Below, in pieces: positions 17,163 to 26,087 of a stretch of 64,000 nucleotides of DNA. The stretch is from Azotimanducus sp965199815 (lineage in GTDB: Bacteria > Pseudomonadota > Gammaproteobacteria > Pseudomonadales > Azotimanducaceae): NCBI GenBank assembly GCA_965199815.1, contig CBDATE010000033.1:62001-126000 (forward strand). Direction: 5' to 3'. Under the pieces are notes generated by a model. That model did no database searches and was not told where the DNA came from. It saw only the letters and a list, made by a program, of their open reading frames with translations. The translations under genes were made by a program, and so were the position numbers. The first letter of the stretch is position 1. Each line of letters opens with the position of its first letter.

Positions 17163-18107
17163 GTGAGGGTCGCGACCAGTGCGCCGCACCGTCTGAAAGT
17201 TCTTTTGCGCGGTGCAACTGGCAGGCTGTCGCTTGTCGGCAAGGGTGCACTCATTGGCTGTGCTGAACTGATTCCGAGCGTCTCCGGCGGCACTGTTGCC
17301 CTGATGACTGGTATCTGGACGCAGATTATCCTTGCGCTTGGGCGGTTTCGCCGTGACTCGCTCGCGATGCTCGTACGCGGCGATTGGCGCTGCTTGTGGC
17401 GAACACACAATCTGGAGATGCTCAGTCTCGTGCTTGTTGGCAGCCTGATCGGCCTCTTCGCATTGGCTCGCCCGGTACACTGGCTGCTCGAACATCAGCC
17501 GCACATGCTGATGGCGCTCATCTTCGGGGTGATTGTCGGTTCCACGCCGCGCATGTTGGCCTCGTTGCGCCTTTCCACCCCGTTGCGTCACTTGCCGCTC
17601 TTGCTGCTCGGTGTCGCCATGGGGCTATTCATCGGGTTGTTGCCGCCAGGCAGTACGCCTGCAAGCCTGCCGATGATCTTTGTGAGCGCCATGATCGCGA
17701 GTTGCGCGGCCTTGCTGCCCGGCCTGTCGGGTGCCTATATATTGCTCATTGCTGGCGTGTATGACGAGGCTGTGCGCGCGGTGGCGGAGTTTGACCCGAG
17801 TATTCTGGCGACGCTGGCCGCCGGGGTAAGCTGTGGCGTATTTGCTTTCGCTCGCGTGATCAGCAGGCTCTTGGCATGGCGTTCCATTTCCATTATGTTG
17901 CTACTCGTTGGGATGGTCGTTGGAAGTCTCTGGAAGGTGGCCCCCAGGAACATGGATTTTTCACAGCCGTGGGGTTTCTCGCAGGCCGCCGAGGGTGGCT
18001 TGCCGGTGGGTACCGGTCTCGTGCTGGTGGCCCTTGGGCTGGTCGCCGGACATCTGCTTGCGAGAGGCTTGCCGGGTGTCAATGAGGTGAGGACGGCGCA
18101 GCCATGA
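17163..18107 (+). CDS. DUF368 family polyprenyl-phosphate transporter
   Basis: A 314-residue polytopic membrane protein with about eight hydrophobic segments. The DUF368 signatures are present twice in related form: AELIPSVSGGTVALMTG near the N-terminus and LPGLSGAYILLIAGVYD in the middle. Members (PopT type) are reported to flip undecaprenyl phosphate back across the inner membrane for wall and LPS synthesis. The GTG at 17163 was chosen because the frame upstream is only the duplicated ftsB tail (VHKQ..RVATSA occurs twice). It overlaps nlpD by 4 bp. Confidence 0.8.
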   Translation: MRVATSAPHRLKVLLRGATGRLSLVGKGALIGCAELIPSVSGGTVALMTGIWTQIILALGRFRRDSLAMLVRGDWRCLWRTHNLEMLSLVLVGSLIGLFALARPVHWLLEHQPHMLMALIFGVIVGSTPRMLASLRLSTPLRHLPLLLLGVAMGLFIGLLPPGSTPASLPMIFVSAMIASCAALLPGLSGAYILLIAGVYDEAVRAVAEFDPSILATLAAGVSCGVFAFARVISRLLAWRSISIMLLLVGMVVGSLWKVAPRNMDFSQPWGFSQAAEGGLPVGTGLVLVALGLVAGHLLARGLPGVNEVRTAQP

Positions 18108-18907
18108 GATTTGTGACGCAGCACACTCGTTTGCGTCTGGCGGTACTTGCCCTGACTCTGTCGAGCCTGCTGCCCGGGTGCGCTGGCCCCAACAAGGGCG
18201 TACGCATCAGCCAACCGCCGAAGCCGCCGACTTTCGAGTATCGAGTGCAGTCTGGCGATACTCTCTACTCGATTGCCTGGCGGCACGAGATGAACTACGT
18301 GGAACTGGCGCGTATGAACAACATCGCTCATCCTTACACCATCTATCCCAATCAAGTGCTCGAGGTGACTCGGGCACTGGTGTCAGCGCACACCGAGACA
18401 GCGCCAGAGACAGCGCCAGAGCCAGAGACAGCGCAACAGCCGATACCCGAGGTGCAGAAACCGGTGATGGAACCAGCGCCAGTGCCGACATCGCCGACAC
18501 CAGTGCCAGTAACGCCGCCGGTTGCGCCACAACCCGCGCCTCGTATGGCGGCATCCGGCTGGTCCTGGCCAACGAGCGGCGAGATGAGCAAGACCTTTGG
18601 TCCCGACAACAAGGGCATCAACTTCAAACTGGGGCGAGGCAGCGAGATCCATGCCGCCGGCAATGGCAGAGTGGTGTACGCCAGCACTGGCATTGGCGGA
18701 TACAGAAGCCTCGTGATCATCCGTCATAGCGAGCGATATCTGAGCGCCTACAGTCTCGATCAGGGCATGCTTGTCGAGGAGAATCAGCTTGTGCGTTCGG
18801 GTGAAGTCATTGCGCGCGTCGCCGATGACTCGGGCAAGGACCTGCACTTCGAGGTTCGTGACCGAGGCCAGCCGATTGATCCCCTGAAAGTGCTCGATGC
18901 CGAGTAG
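18104..18907 (+). CDS. nlpD: NlpD-like murein hydrolase activator lipoprotein
   Basis: A 267-residue lipoprotein: the signal sequence ends in the lipobox LLPGC (Cys at about residue 26). A LysM peptidoglycan-binding domain follows (YRVQSGDTLYSIAWRHEM, about residues 46-90), then a repetitive Pro/Thr/Glu linker and a C-terminal LytM/M23 domain from about residue 155. The zinc-ligand His expected after NKG is missing (NKGINFKLGRG), which matches the inactive activator class that switches on amidase AmiC at septation. The TAG stop overlaps the first base of a palindromic repeat. Confidence 0.9.
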   Translation: MRFVTQHTRLRLAVLALTLSSLLPGCAGPNKGVRISQPPKPPTFEYRVQSGDTLYSIAWRHEMNYVELARMNNIAHPYTIYPNQVLEVTRALVSAHTETAPETAPEPETAQQPIPEVQKPVMEPAPVPTSPTPVPVTPPVAPQPAPRMAASGWSWPTSGEMSKTFGPDNKGINFKLGRGSEIHAAGNGRVVYASTGIGGYRSLVIIRHSERYLSAYSLDQGMLVEENQLVRSGEVIARVADDSGKDLHFEVRDRGQPIDPLKVLDAE

Positions 18908-18933
18908 GGAAACTCTGAATAGCAGAGTTCCCC
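18907..18933 (+). repeat. Single-hairpin derivative (module 1) after nlpD
   Basis: GGGAAACTCTG and CAGAGTTCCCC arms around AATAG. It matches module 1 of the 151-bp element and starts on the last base of the nlpD stop codon, so it can act as a 3'-end hairpin for the eno-nlpD transcript. Confidence 0.8.
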
Positions 18934-18975
18934 TATAATTTCCGGTAACGACAACTGATTCACGGACTATCAGAC

Positions 18976-19857
18976 ATGACGCAGATTCGTGCTCGCCATA
19001 TCACGCTTGAATACGACACATTCGGCAGCCCGTATGACCGACCGCTGCTCCTCGTTATGGGGCTCGGCGCACAAATGATTGCCTGGAATGAAGACTTCTG
19101 CGAGCAGCTCGCGCGCGCCGGTCATTATGTCATCCGCTTCGATAACCGCGATTGTGGTTTGTCAGAGAAGTTCGAGCAGCTGGGTATTCCCAATGTCGCC
19201 GAGGTGCAGATGGCCTATGCGCGTGGGGAAGCCCCGCCGGTTCCCTATCTGCTCACCGATATGGCCAGGGATAGCCTGGCCTTGCTTGATGCTCTGGGCA
19301 TGGATCGGGTGCATGTCTGCGGTGCGTCCATGGGCGGCATGATCGCGCAGACCATGGCCATTATGAACGAATACATGGTGCTGTCGCTCACTTCCATCAT
19401 GTCTGGTACGGGCAATCCGCAGGTTCGGATGAGCGAGCCCGAGGCGCTCGCGGCGATCATGTCGCCACCGGGGAAAACTCGTGATGAGGCGATTCAGCGA
19501 TCACTCGAAGTGAGCGAGGCCATCGGCAGCCCGTCGCTTATGGATGACCATGCAGACCGGGTCGCCCGCGCCGAGCGCGCCTATGACCGCAGTTTCTATC
19601 CGCAAGGTGTCTCTCGCCAGATGTGCGCCATTACCGCCAGTGGCAGCAGACATGCGGCGCTCGGGAAACTGACACTGCCGACGCTCGTTATCCACGGTGA
19701 AGAAGACAAGCTGGTGCTGCCTGCCTGTGCCCGAGATACGCACGAGGCGATTTTCGGGTCGCGTCTGCTTATGCTCGAGCGCATGGGTCATGACCTGCCG
19801 ACTCCTCTCTGGCCAGTGATTATCGAAGCGATCAGCGAACTGACGAGTTCGGTATGA
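18976..19857 (+). CDS. Alpha/beta-fold hydrolase
   Basis: A 293-residue alpha/beta hydrolase. The nucleophile elbow is GASMGG (Ser near residue 118), the acid is probably in HGEEDKLV, and the His in MGHDLP. RFDNRDCGLSEKF resembles the oxyanion-loop region of esterases and of the aclacinomycin methylesterase-like group. The substrate is unknown. It stands alone after the nlpD hairpin, and a TATAAT lies 18934-18939 right at the end of that hairpin without a good -35 box. Confidence 0.8.
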   Translation: MTQIRARHITLEYDTFGSPYDRPLLLVMGLGAQMIAWNEDFCEQLARAGHYVIRFDNRDCGLSEKFEQLGIPNVAEVQMAYARGEAPPVPYLLTDMARDSLALLDALGMDRVHVCGASMGGMIAQTMAIMNEYMVLSLTSIMSGTGNPQVRMSEPEALAAIMSPPGKTRDEAIQRSLEVSEAIGSPSLMDDHADRVARAERAYDRSFYPQGVSRQMCAITASGSRHAALGKLTLPTLVIHGEEDKLVLPACARDTHEAIFGSRLLMLERMGHDLPTPLWPVIIEAISELTSSV

Positions 19858-19947
19858 GAGTGTGCCACGAGACGCGACGGGCTCTGGAGATATGTGCGCT
19901 GAATGCCAGCGAATTCATGACGTAACTCACCGGGATACCATGAGCGC

Positions 19948-20478
19948 ATGATGTTGCGTCTTCTACTCATCCTGCTCGCCTCGCCTCTGGTTCTGACCCA
20001 TGCCTGGGGGACATTCGCACCTGAAGTGACGCGCGTGTACGTGCACACGAATGCTTCTGGCGGTCTCGGGTTCAGCGATTCTCCGAGAACTGCCGATGCA
20101 CGAGAGCACAGCCTCGGTGCCGTGCCCGGCTTCTCGCTGCCAGCCGATGAAGAACGCGAATCGAGCGAGCAGCAACCCGCAGCGGGAGAGCACTTTGTCA
20201 GCATCAGTTCGCCCTCGTCAGACGAGGCCGTGCGCAGCAACGATGGCAGCCTGTCAGTGCTCGTGGAGCATTCGATGATGGCTTCCGGGGAGTATCGGAT
20301 TGCACTCATGCTCGACGGCGAGTTGGTCGCTGTACGCAGCGATGGCACCTTCCATATCGAGCAGATTGACCGAGGCAGCCACAGGTTGCAAGCGCGCCTG
20401 CACAGCCGTCAGGGCGAACTGCTGGCGCAAAGTGAGGAATTCGAGTTTCATCTGCTCAGATACGTCATTCCTCGTTAG
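19948..20478 (+). CDS. Secreted DUF4124-like protein next to ntrB
   Basis: A 176-residue exported protein with an N-terminal signal peptide (LLLILLASPLVLTHA). The stretch VYVHTNASGGLGFSDSPR resembles the DUF4124 core (usually VYRWVDENG..HFSDTP), and the C-terminal part (about 90-170) looks like a small beta domain (GEYRIALMLDGELV). DUF4124 proteins of unknown function often sit between glnA and ntrB in gammaproteobacteria, and this one is directly before ntrB (3 bp gap). No enzymatic motif is visible. Confidence 0.65.
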   Translation: MMLRLLLILLASPLVLTHAWGTFAPEVTRVYVHTNASGGLGFSDSPRTADAREHSLGAVPGFSLPADEERESSEQQPAAGEHFVSISSPSSDEAVRSNDGSLSVLVEHSMMASGEYRIALMLDGELVAVRSDGTFHIEQIDRGSHRLQARLHSRQGELLAQSEEFEFHLLRYVIPR

Positions 20479-20481
20479 CGC

Positions 20482-21621
20482 ATGTCGCACCTTGCCAGGC
20501 CGAACAGGGCACCATCCTTGACGACGATGCAGCCGTCGAGCTTCCCTGTCGGCATGTTCGCTGACACGGTGATCGATCAGATGCGCACGCCGCTCATGGT
20601 GCTCGATTCGGCATTTCGTGTGATCCATGTCAATCAGGCAGCCGAACAGCTCATTTCCATCACCCGCTCACATATCTGCGAACGGTCTGTATTTGACTGG
20701 ATTCAGGTGCAGGAAGTGTCTCTGAAGTCGCAACTCGAACAGGCGCTTGCCGGGCATCCACTGTTTCATCGACGCGCCTCCCTGTGTATTGCCAATCACA
20801 AACAGGTCGTCGGTGATTATTCCATCACCACCTGCGAAGATACCGCCGGAGATGAGTATCTACTGCTGGAGATACTGCCTCTCGACCGATTCGCGCGCAT
20901 TGAACAAAGCAATCAGGGACGCCACCGGACGGATCAGATGCACGAGCTCGTCAAGAGTGTGGCGCATGAAATCAAGAATCCGCTGGGCGGCATTCTCGGT
21001 GCGGCGCAGCTGCTCGAACGCGAGCTCAGGCGCGATGAACAGAGGGACTACACCGGCATCATTATTGATGAGGTGCAAAGGCTCAAACGCATGGTGGATC
21101 AGATGCTGCTGCCGGGCAGCCTGCCGAGATTCGAGCATACCAACATCCACGAAGTGCTGGAACACAGTCTGCGTATCGTCGGGCTTGCAGATACCGAGGA
21201 TGTCGATTTTCGGCGCGACTATGATCCGAGCTTGCCGGGTATCCTTGCCGACCGGGAAATGCTGATTCAGGCGGTGTTGAACATACTGCGCAACGCCATG
21301 CAGGCGGTCGCGTCGTGCGTGGCACCGCGCATCTGTGTACGAACCTGTATCACGTCCAAGATGACCATAGATTCGTGCATGCATCGGCAGGTTATCAGTA
21401 TCCTGATTCAGGACAACGGCCGCGGTGTGCCTGCACAATTGCATGATTCCCTGTTCCTGCCGCTCATCAAGGGGCACCACGAAGGCACGGGTCTCGGGCT
21501 CTCCATTGCCCATCAGATGGTCTCCATTCACGGCGGTATCATCGAGTTTCGCAGCGTACGCGGCGACACCTGCTTCACTCTGCACCTGCCGCTCAGCAAG
21601 GCTTCAGACCATGGCGCGTGA
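20482..21621 (+). CDS. glnL: Nitrogen regulation sensor kinase NtrB
   Basis: A 379-residue histidine kinase without membrane segments. It has a PAS domain (about residues 30-130), the phosphoacceptor box SVAHEIKNPLGGILGAAQL, the N box NILRNAMQA, and ATP-lid motifs DNGRGVP and GTGLGLS. It is the cytoplasmic partner of NtrC, controlled by PII proteins in relatives. It overlaps ntrC by 11 bp. No glnA lies in the window next to it. Confidence 0.95.
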   Translation: MSHLARPNRAPSLTTMQPSSFPVGMFADTVIDQMRTPLMVLDSAFRVIHVNQAAEQLISITRSHICERSVFDWIQVQEVSLKSQLEQALAGHPLFHRRASLCIANHKQVVGDYSITTCEDTAGDEYLLLEILPLDRFARIEQSNQGRHRTDQMHELVKSVAHEIKNPLGGILGAAQLLERELRRDEQRDYTGIIIDEVQRLKRMVDQMLLPGSLPRFEHTNIHEVLEHSLRIVGLADTEDVDFRRDYDPSLPGILADREMLIQAVLNILRNAMQAVASCVAPRICVRTCITSKMTIDSCMHRQVISILIQDNGRGVPAQLHDSLFLPLIKGHHEGTGLGLSIAHQMVSIHGGIIEFRSVRGDTCFTLHLPLSKASDHGA

Positions 21622-23065
21622 GACTGTGTGGGTCGTTGAAGACGATGCCTCGATACGCAAGGTGCTGCATCGCGCCATGTCGCAGGAGCAGCTCGGGACG
21701 CGCATATTCTCGACCGCGGAGGACGCTCTGAATGCGCTGGAATCGGAGGCACCGGATGTCATTCTCAGTGACCTCAGATTGCCGAGCATGGACGGGCAGA
21801 GGCTGTTGCGCGAAGTGCACCGGCTGCATCCCGATTTGCCGGTCATCATCATGACCGCCTACTCGGACCTGCAGAGTGCGGTGACCTCCTACCAGTCGGG
21901 TGCGTTCGAGTACCTGCCCAAGCCGTTTGATCTTGATCAGGCTGTGGCCACCGTCAAGCGCGCCATAGATATTCGGCGTACAGACCAGGCCGGGACAGCG
22001 AGTGCACCCGATCTTGTGCGCGACACGGCCATGTCCGGCATTATCGGACAGGCACCTGCCATGCAACAGGTCTTTCGCGCCATAGGGCGGCTGTCGCATT
22101 CCAATGTCACCGTACTTATCACCGGCGAGTCCGGCACTGGCAAGGAGTTGGTCGCGCGCGCGCTGCATACCTACAGCCCCAGATCCGGCGGCCCCTTTGT
22201 TGCGCTCAATATGGCCGCCATTCCCAAGGATCTGGTAGAGGCGGAGCTCTTCGGGCACGAGCGGGGTGCCTTTACCGGTGCCAGCCAACGACGGGCGGGA
22301 AGGTTCGAGCAAGCCGACGGGGGTACGCTGTTTCTTGACGAGATTGGCGACATGCAGGCGGAGAGCCAGACGCGACTGCTGCGTGTGCTTGCCGAGGGCG
22401 AATTCTATCGTGTTGGCGGCAGTCAGTCCATCAAGACAGATTTGCGCGTGATTGCCGCGAGTCATCAAGATCTTTGGCATCTGGTCGAAAATGGACAGTT
22501 TCGCGAAGATCTGTTTCATCGCCTGAATGTGATTCGCCTGCGCTTGCCATGTCTTTCCGAGCGCGCGGAAGACATTCCCGAGTTGGCTCGTCATTTCCTC
22601 AATCAGGCGGCTGACGAGCTTGATGTCGAGGCGAAAATGCTGACCGCGGAGACAACTCGCTACCTGCAGGGGTTCGACTGGCAGGGTAATGTGCGCGAGC
22701 TTGAAAATCTGTGCCGATGGCTCACGGTGATGGCCACCGGGCGCGAGATTCATCTGCAGGATCTACCGCCCGAGATGGTCGCCGGGCAGGCTCGGGAGAC
22801 AGGTGTGCGCTGGGAGCATTCGCTCAGGCAGTCGCTGAGAACCCTGCTGGCGGGGCAGCGTCCGAGTCAGGAAAACCTGCTGGATCAGGTGCGCCCGATA
22901 TTCGAGCGCACGGTGATTGAAGTGGCACTGGAGCAGTGTGAAGGGCGTCGCGGGCAAGCGGCTGAGCTTCTCGGCTGGGGGCGAAACACCCTGACGCGCA
23001 AAATGAAGCTGCTCGGCATGGATGTTGATGCGCCGAGTGAAGATACAGCGCAAGCGGGAAATTGA
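21611..23065 (+). CDS. glnG: Nitrogen regulation response regulator NtrC
   Basis: A 484-residue sigma54-dependent activator. The receiver domain has the phosphoacceptor Asp in ILSDLRLPSMDG. The AAA+ domain has the Walker A GESGTGKE and the sigma54-contact loop ERGAFTGA, then LFLDEIGDM and RLLRVL. The C-terminal Fis-type helix-turn-helix reads RRGQAAELLGWGRNTLTRKM. It binds nitrogen-regulated promoters when phosphorylated by NtrB. The ATG at 21611 lies inside the end of ntrB, so the two are translated together. Confidence 0.96.
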   Translation: MARETVWVVEDDASIRKVLHRAMSQEQLGTRIFSTAEDALNALESEAPDVILSDLRLPSMDGQRLLREVHRLHPDLPVIIMTAYSDLQSAVTSYQSGAFEYLPKPFDLDQAVATVKRAIDIRRTDQAGTASAPDLVRDTAMSGIIGQAPAMQQVFRAIGRLSHSNVTVLITGESGTGKELVARALHTYSPRSGGPFVALNMAAIPKDLVEAELFGHERGAFTGASQRRAGRFEQADGGTLFLDEIGDMQAESQTRLLRVLAEGEFYRVGGSQSIKTDLRVIAASHQDLWHLVENGQFREDLFHRLNVIRLRLPCLSERAEDIPELARHFLNQAADELDVEAKMLTAETTRYLQGFDWQGNVRELENLCRWLTVMATGREIHLQDLPPEMVAGQARETGVRWEHSLRQSLRTLLAGQRPSQENLLDQVRPIFERTVIEVALEQCEGRRGQAAELLGWGRNTLTRKMKLLGMDVDAPSEDTAQAGN

Positions 23066-23132
23066 GCAGGCGGGCAGAGATTCGTCGCGCGCTATCGTCT
23101 CGTCCGACTTCGAGCCTGCATGTGGATTGGTG

Positions 23133-23630
23133 ATGCATGCCGCCACCTTTCATATCGCCTTGCTCGCGCCCGAGATTCCGTCCAATACCGGTGCCATCAT
23201 CCGCCTGTGCGCGAACACCGGTGCCCACTTGCATTTGATCGAACCGCTGGGGTTCGACCTCTCCGAGAAATCGCTCAAGCGGGCTGGCCTCGACTATCAC
23301 GAGTTGACGACTGTGCAGGTTCACGAATCTCTCGGAGACTGTCTCGACTCGCTTGCCGGGGCGAGGGTGTTTGCCTTCTCGAAGCGTGCTCAACGCCTGT
23401 ACACGAGAGTTGCCTTCGAGATTGGGGATATTCTCCTGTTTGGCTGCGAGTCCGCCGGGCTGCCGCAGGCGGTGCTCGAGGCCTTGCCACAGGACAGGTG
23501 TCTTCGTATTCCCATGGCCAGAGGCCGTAGCCTCAATCTCGCCAACGCGGCGAGCGTCGCGGTCTATGAAGCCTGGCGGCAACAGGGGTTTGTGCAGGCT
23601 GCACAGCGTTCGCCAGGGTGCGGCGCGTGA
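23133..23630 (+). CDS. trmL: tRNA (cytidine/uridine-34-2'-O)-methyltransferase TrmL
   Basis: A 165-residue SPOUT-class methyltransferase that methylates the ribose of the wobble base in tRNA-Leu. Visible motifs are the N-terminal IALLAPEIPSNTGAIIRLCANTG, GFDLSEKSLKRAGLDYHE, the knot segment LLFGCESAGLP, and IPMARGRSLNLANAASVAVYEA. The ATG at 23133 is chosen because the motif block follows at once, while the upstream frame is only ntrC overlap. It converges with the methyltransferase gene that ends 9 bp downstream. Confidence 0.93.
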   Translation: MHAATFHIALLAPEIPSNTGAIIRLCANTGAHLHLIEPLGFDLSEKSLKRAGLDYHELTTVQVHESLGDCLDSLAGARVFAFSKRAQRLYTRVAFEIGDILLFGCESAGLPQAVLEALPQDRCLRIPMARGRSLNLANAASVAVYEAWRQQGFVQAAQRSPGCGA

Positions 23631-23638
23631 GTTCTTTT

Positions 23639-24364
23639 TCAGGCGCTCGGCGGGTTGCCTTGCTTGTAACCCACCAGAATACAATTGGGTGCCTGCTGCC
23701 ACAGGCACTCGGCACGAAATCCGGCCTGGCTCATCAGATCGAGTTCAACATCAAGCGGCAGGTATGTGTCTTCCTGTGACCATTCGTGGAAGTGCTCGAA
23801 GGCGCGCGCTCTGCTGATCCCGTTTGCCACCAGATGATCCGCCCAGCGCTCGAAGCTGGCGCGGCGCGTGTCTGCCTCGGCGCTCATGGTGACATCCACA
23901 TTCACCATCAGGCCCGCGGGGCGGAGCGCCGCATATATGTGCCGATAGAGCGCGAGTTTCTCGTCCGGAGTGGGCAGGTGGTGCAAGGCCAGTGAGGCGG
24001 TGACGGCATCACACGCGGGCAGGGGGTCGAGAAAGCTGCGATGGGAAAAGGATACGCACGGTGCGAAGGCTTGCAGTCTCAGGCGCGCCTTGTCGAGCAT
24101 TTCCGCGTCGAGGTCGATGGCGTGGAGTCGTCCACCGGGCAGGCGCTTCAGTATGGCTTCGGAAAGTGCCCCGGTGCCAGCACCCAGATCGAGCACCAGA
24201 TCCGGGCATCTGCTTGCGACCAGTTCGGCGGCGTATGTCAGGCCGACTTCGTATCCGGGAATGAACTTGCGTATGGTGTCGTCGTAGCTGTCAATCTCCA
24301 GCCGCAGGTGACTGCGAACAGAGTGTGTCGGGGCATGGCTTGATGTGTGCGCCGAGTCAGCCAT
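23639..24364 (-). CDS. Class I SAM-dependent methyltransferase
   Basis: A 241-residue methyltransferase. The SAM-binding motif I is VLDLGAGTGALSEAI, followed by the acidic end of motif II (HAIDLDAEML) and ASLALHHLP, the small-molecule methyltransferase type. It resembles methyltransferase domain 25 proteins with no assigned substrate. It lies just downstream of the rhodanese gene (13 bp gap) on the same strand, so the two probably share a transcript. Confidence 0.8.
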   Translation of the reverse strand: MADSAHTSSHAPTHSVRSHLRLEIDSYDDTIRKFIPGYEVGLTYAAELVASRCPDLVLDLGAGTGALSEAILKRLPGGRLHAIDLDAEMLDKARLRLQAFAPCVSFSHRSFLDPLPACDAVTASLALHHLPTPDEKLALYRHIYAALRPAGLMVNVDVTMSAEADTRRASFERWADHLVANGISRARAFEHFHEWSQEDTYLPLDVELDLMSQAGFRAECLWQQAPNCILVGYKQGNPPSA

Positions 24365-24377
24365 CTTCAGCGCAGGC

Positions 24378-24794
24378 TCACTTCTTCACCAGCGGCAGGT
24401 TCTGTGCGCGCCATTCGGCCATGCCACCGGTCAGTCGGCGCACATCAGTGAAGCCGTTCTTGCGTAACGTGACACCCGCGGCCCCCGAATGCTGGCCCAT
24501 CTTGCAGGTGAGAATAACCGGGGAATTCCTGTTTTTCGCGAGTTGATTGATCTGTCCTGCGAGTTTGGTGTGCGGGATATTGATGGCACCGGAAATGTGC
24601 CCGGCACCGAATTCCTTGCCGTCGCGAAGATCAACCACCATCGCGCCTTCCTTGTTGACCAGATGCACGAGCTGCTGCGTGGTGAGTCCGGCACCGCCAC
24701 GCATGACTTCATTCTTGACGAACAGCACCAGCAGGATCAGGAAGGCACCCACCAGAACCGGGTGATTACCTATGAATTCAATCGCTTGTTCCAT
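24378..24794 (-). CDS. Membrane-anchored rhodanese-like protein
   Basis: A 138-residue protein with one N-terminal membrane helix (HPVLVGAFLILLVLFV, about residues 11-26) and a rhodanese domain from residue 35 to the end. The active-site loop is LTCKMGQHSG, with Cys in the expected place. Such YibN-type proteins are found in gammaproteobacteria. A sulfur-transfer role is known for the fold but not shown for this type. Confidence 0.85.
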   Translation of the reverse strand: MEQAIEFIGNHPVLVGAFLILLVLFVKNEVMRGGAGLTTQQLVHLVNKEGAMVVDLRDGKEFGAGHISGAINIPHTKLAGQINQLAKNRNSPVILTCKMGQHSGAAGVTLRKNGFTDVRRLTGGMAEWRAQNLPLVKK

Positions 24795-24871
24795 GATTCG
24801 GGAGGCACCTTCAGAAGCCTCGGATTATACCGGCAGGGACTGGCAGAGTGCTTTGCGGGGCAGCATCCCAA

Positions 24872-24896
24872 GGGAACTCTGTTATTCGGAGTTCCC
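24872..24896 (-). repeat. Single-hairpin derivative at the 3' end of the DNA methyltransferase gene
   Basis: GGGAACTC and GAGTTCCC arms around an AT-rich loop, matching module 1 of the five-hairpin element. On the minus strand it encodes the last residues and the TAA stop (Asn-Ser-Glu-stop) of the methyltransferase. Confidence 0.8.
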
Positions 24897-26087
24897 CTGA
24901 AAGAATGCTTTTCCTACTTGTCTCGCGATAGCTGATGCGAACACTGGAGGAACTGCGTTTCCTACTTGCGTAAACTGGCGTGCAATAGAGCCGACAAACT
25001 CGAAGTCGTCGGGGAATGTCTGCAATCTCGCGCATTCCCTCACCGTAAGGGTTCGAGGGATTTCAGGGTGCAGATGAGATCGTCCTCCGCCCCTGGTTCC
25101 ACCTGCTATGACTGTCTTGGAAGGCCGCATCGGATCAAGTCGATCTACTCTTCCCAGGTGGTCTCGACGGCCATAATCAAGCCGCATGTATCTCAACACA
25201 GACTGTACTTTGTGATTTCTTGTTGTGTGGTTCAGAAGTCCGTGTGTGCAAGTTCGTGTCAGTACGCTGCCACAGCCAATCTGCGGCATTCCCGGCATCT
25301 TTGGATACGTACCGCGCACTCGGCTACCAACGACGATCATGCGTCGTCGCACCTGTGGAATCCCATGCAATGAGGTGTCATAAATTCTTCCGTCAACTAT
25401 TTCGTAGCCTTCCTTGCGGACGATATTGATGGCAGCAGACAATTGAGAGCCACCGTCCACATCACGAAGCCCGGGTACGTTTTCGATAACAAAAACTGCG
25501 GGTCGAAATTCGATTACCTGTCTGATGTAATCGAAAAGCAGAGAGCCATTTTTGTGATGATTGAATCCGACGCGCTTGAAGTTGGTGCCTGATTTGGAGA
25601 ATCTCTGGTTTGCAGCAATTGAAAACGGCTGGCATGGAGGACCGCCGATGAAAACACCTTCGAATGGCACTTTGATATGTTCGGATAGCGTATTGGCGAT
25701 GGTGTCGAAATCTGATACATCTCCGCTGTGTGAAGGGGGGCCGAAGACCCTCCAGTTGGGGCGATTGAGTCTCAGCGTACTGCAGAAGGTTTCGGAGTGC
25801 TCAAACGCCGCGGTGTGTTGGAAGCCCATGGCTTCGAATCCGAGGTCCATTCCACCGCAGCCGGTGAAGAAGCTCACGAGGGGAACACCCGGTACACACT
25901 GTTGATGCTCCGGTATCAGTGGTGGCACCCCACCATTCCACTGAAGTATCTGCGACCTTTCATATACCAGATCGTCAAGAGTCAAGCCACTGGAAGCCAG
26001 GCATTCTTCGACCTTCTCGTCCGAGTCCGCTTCACGCAGGATGCGTTCTTGTAGGGCAAATCCGTTAATGGCGATTGCCCTGGACAT
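24882..26087 (-). CDS. DNA (cytosine-5)-methyltransferase
   Basis: A 401-residue C5 methyltransferase. Motif I is SFFTGCGGMDLGFEAMG, motif IV is GGPPCQPFS with the catalytic Cys, motif VI is FVIENVPG, motif VIII is QVRRRMIVVG, and motif X is TQVGNAVPP. A variable target-recognition region lies between VIII and IX (about residues 270-330). The start is taken at ATG 26087 (MSRAIAINGF); 26102 is possible. It overlaps the upstream HNH nuclease gene by about 23 bp, as expected for a type II restriction-modification pair. The last codons and stop come from a palindromic repeat. The recognition sequence is unknown. Confidence 0.92.
   Translation of the reverse strand: MSRAIAINGFALQERILREADSDEKVEECLASSGLTLDDLVYERSQILQWNGGVPPLIPEHQQCVPGVPLVSFFTGCGGMDLGFEAMGFQHTAAFEHSETFCSTLRLNRPNWRVFGPPSHSGDVSDFDTIANTLSEHIKVPFEGVFIGGPPCQPFSIAANQRFSKSGTNFKRVGFNHHKNGSLLFDYIRQVIEFRPAVFVIENVPGLRDVDGGSQLSAAINIVRKEGYEIVDGRIYDTSLHGIPQVRRRMIVVGSRVRGTYPKMPGMPQIGCGSVLTRTCTHGLLNHTTRNHKVQSVLRYMRLDYGRRDHLGRVDRLDPMRPSKTVIAGGTRGGGRSHLHPEIPRTLTVRECARLQTFPDDFEFVGSIARQFTQVGNAVPPVFASAIARQVGKAFFQGNSE

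Noticed and set aside
18560..18907. Missing zinc ligands in the LytM domains of NlpD and EnvC as signs of decay
   Set aside because: Loss of these ligands is normal for amidase activators of this type.
18934..18939. TATAAT after the nlpD hairpin as promoter for the hydrolase gene
   Set aside because: No acceptable -35 box at 16-18 bp upstream; the region there is the hairpin itself.
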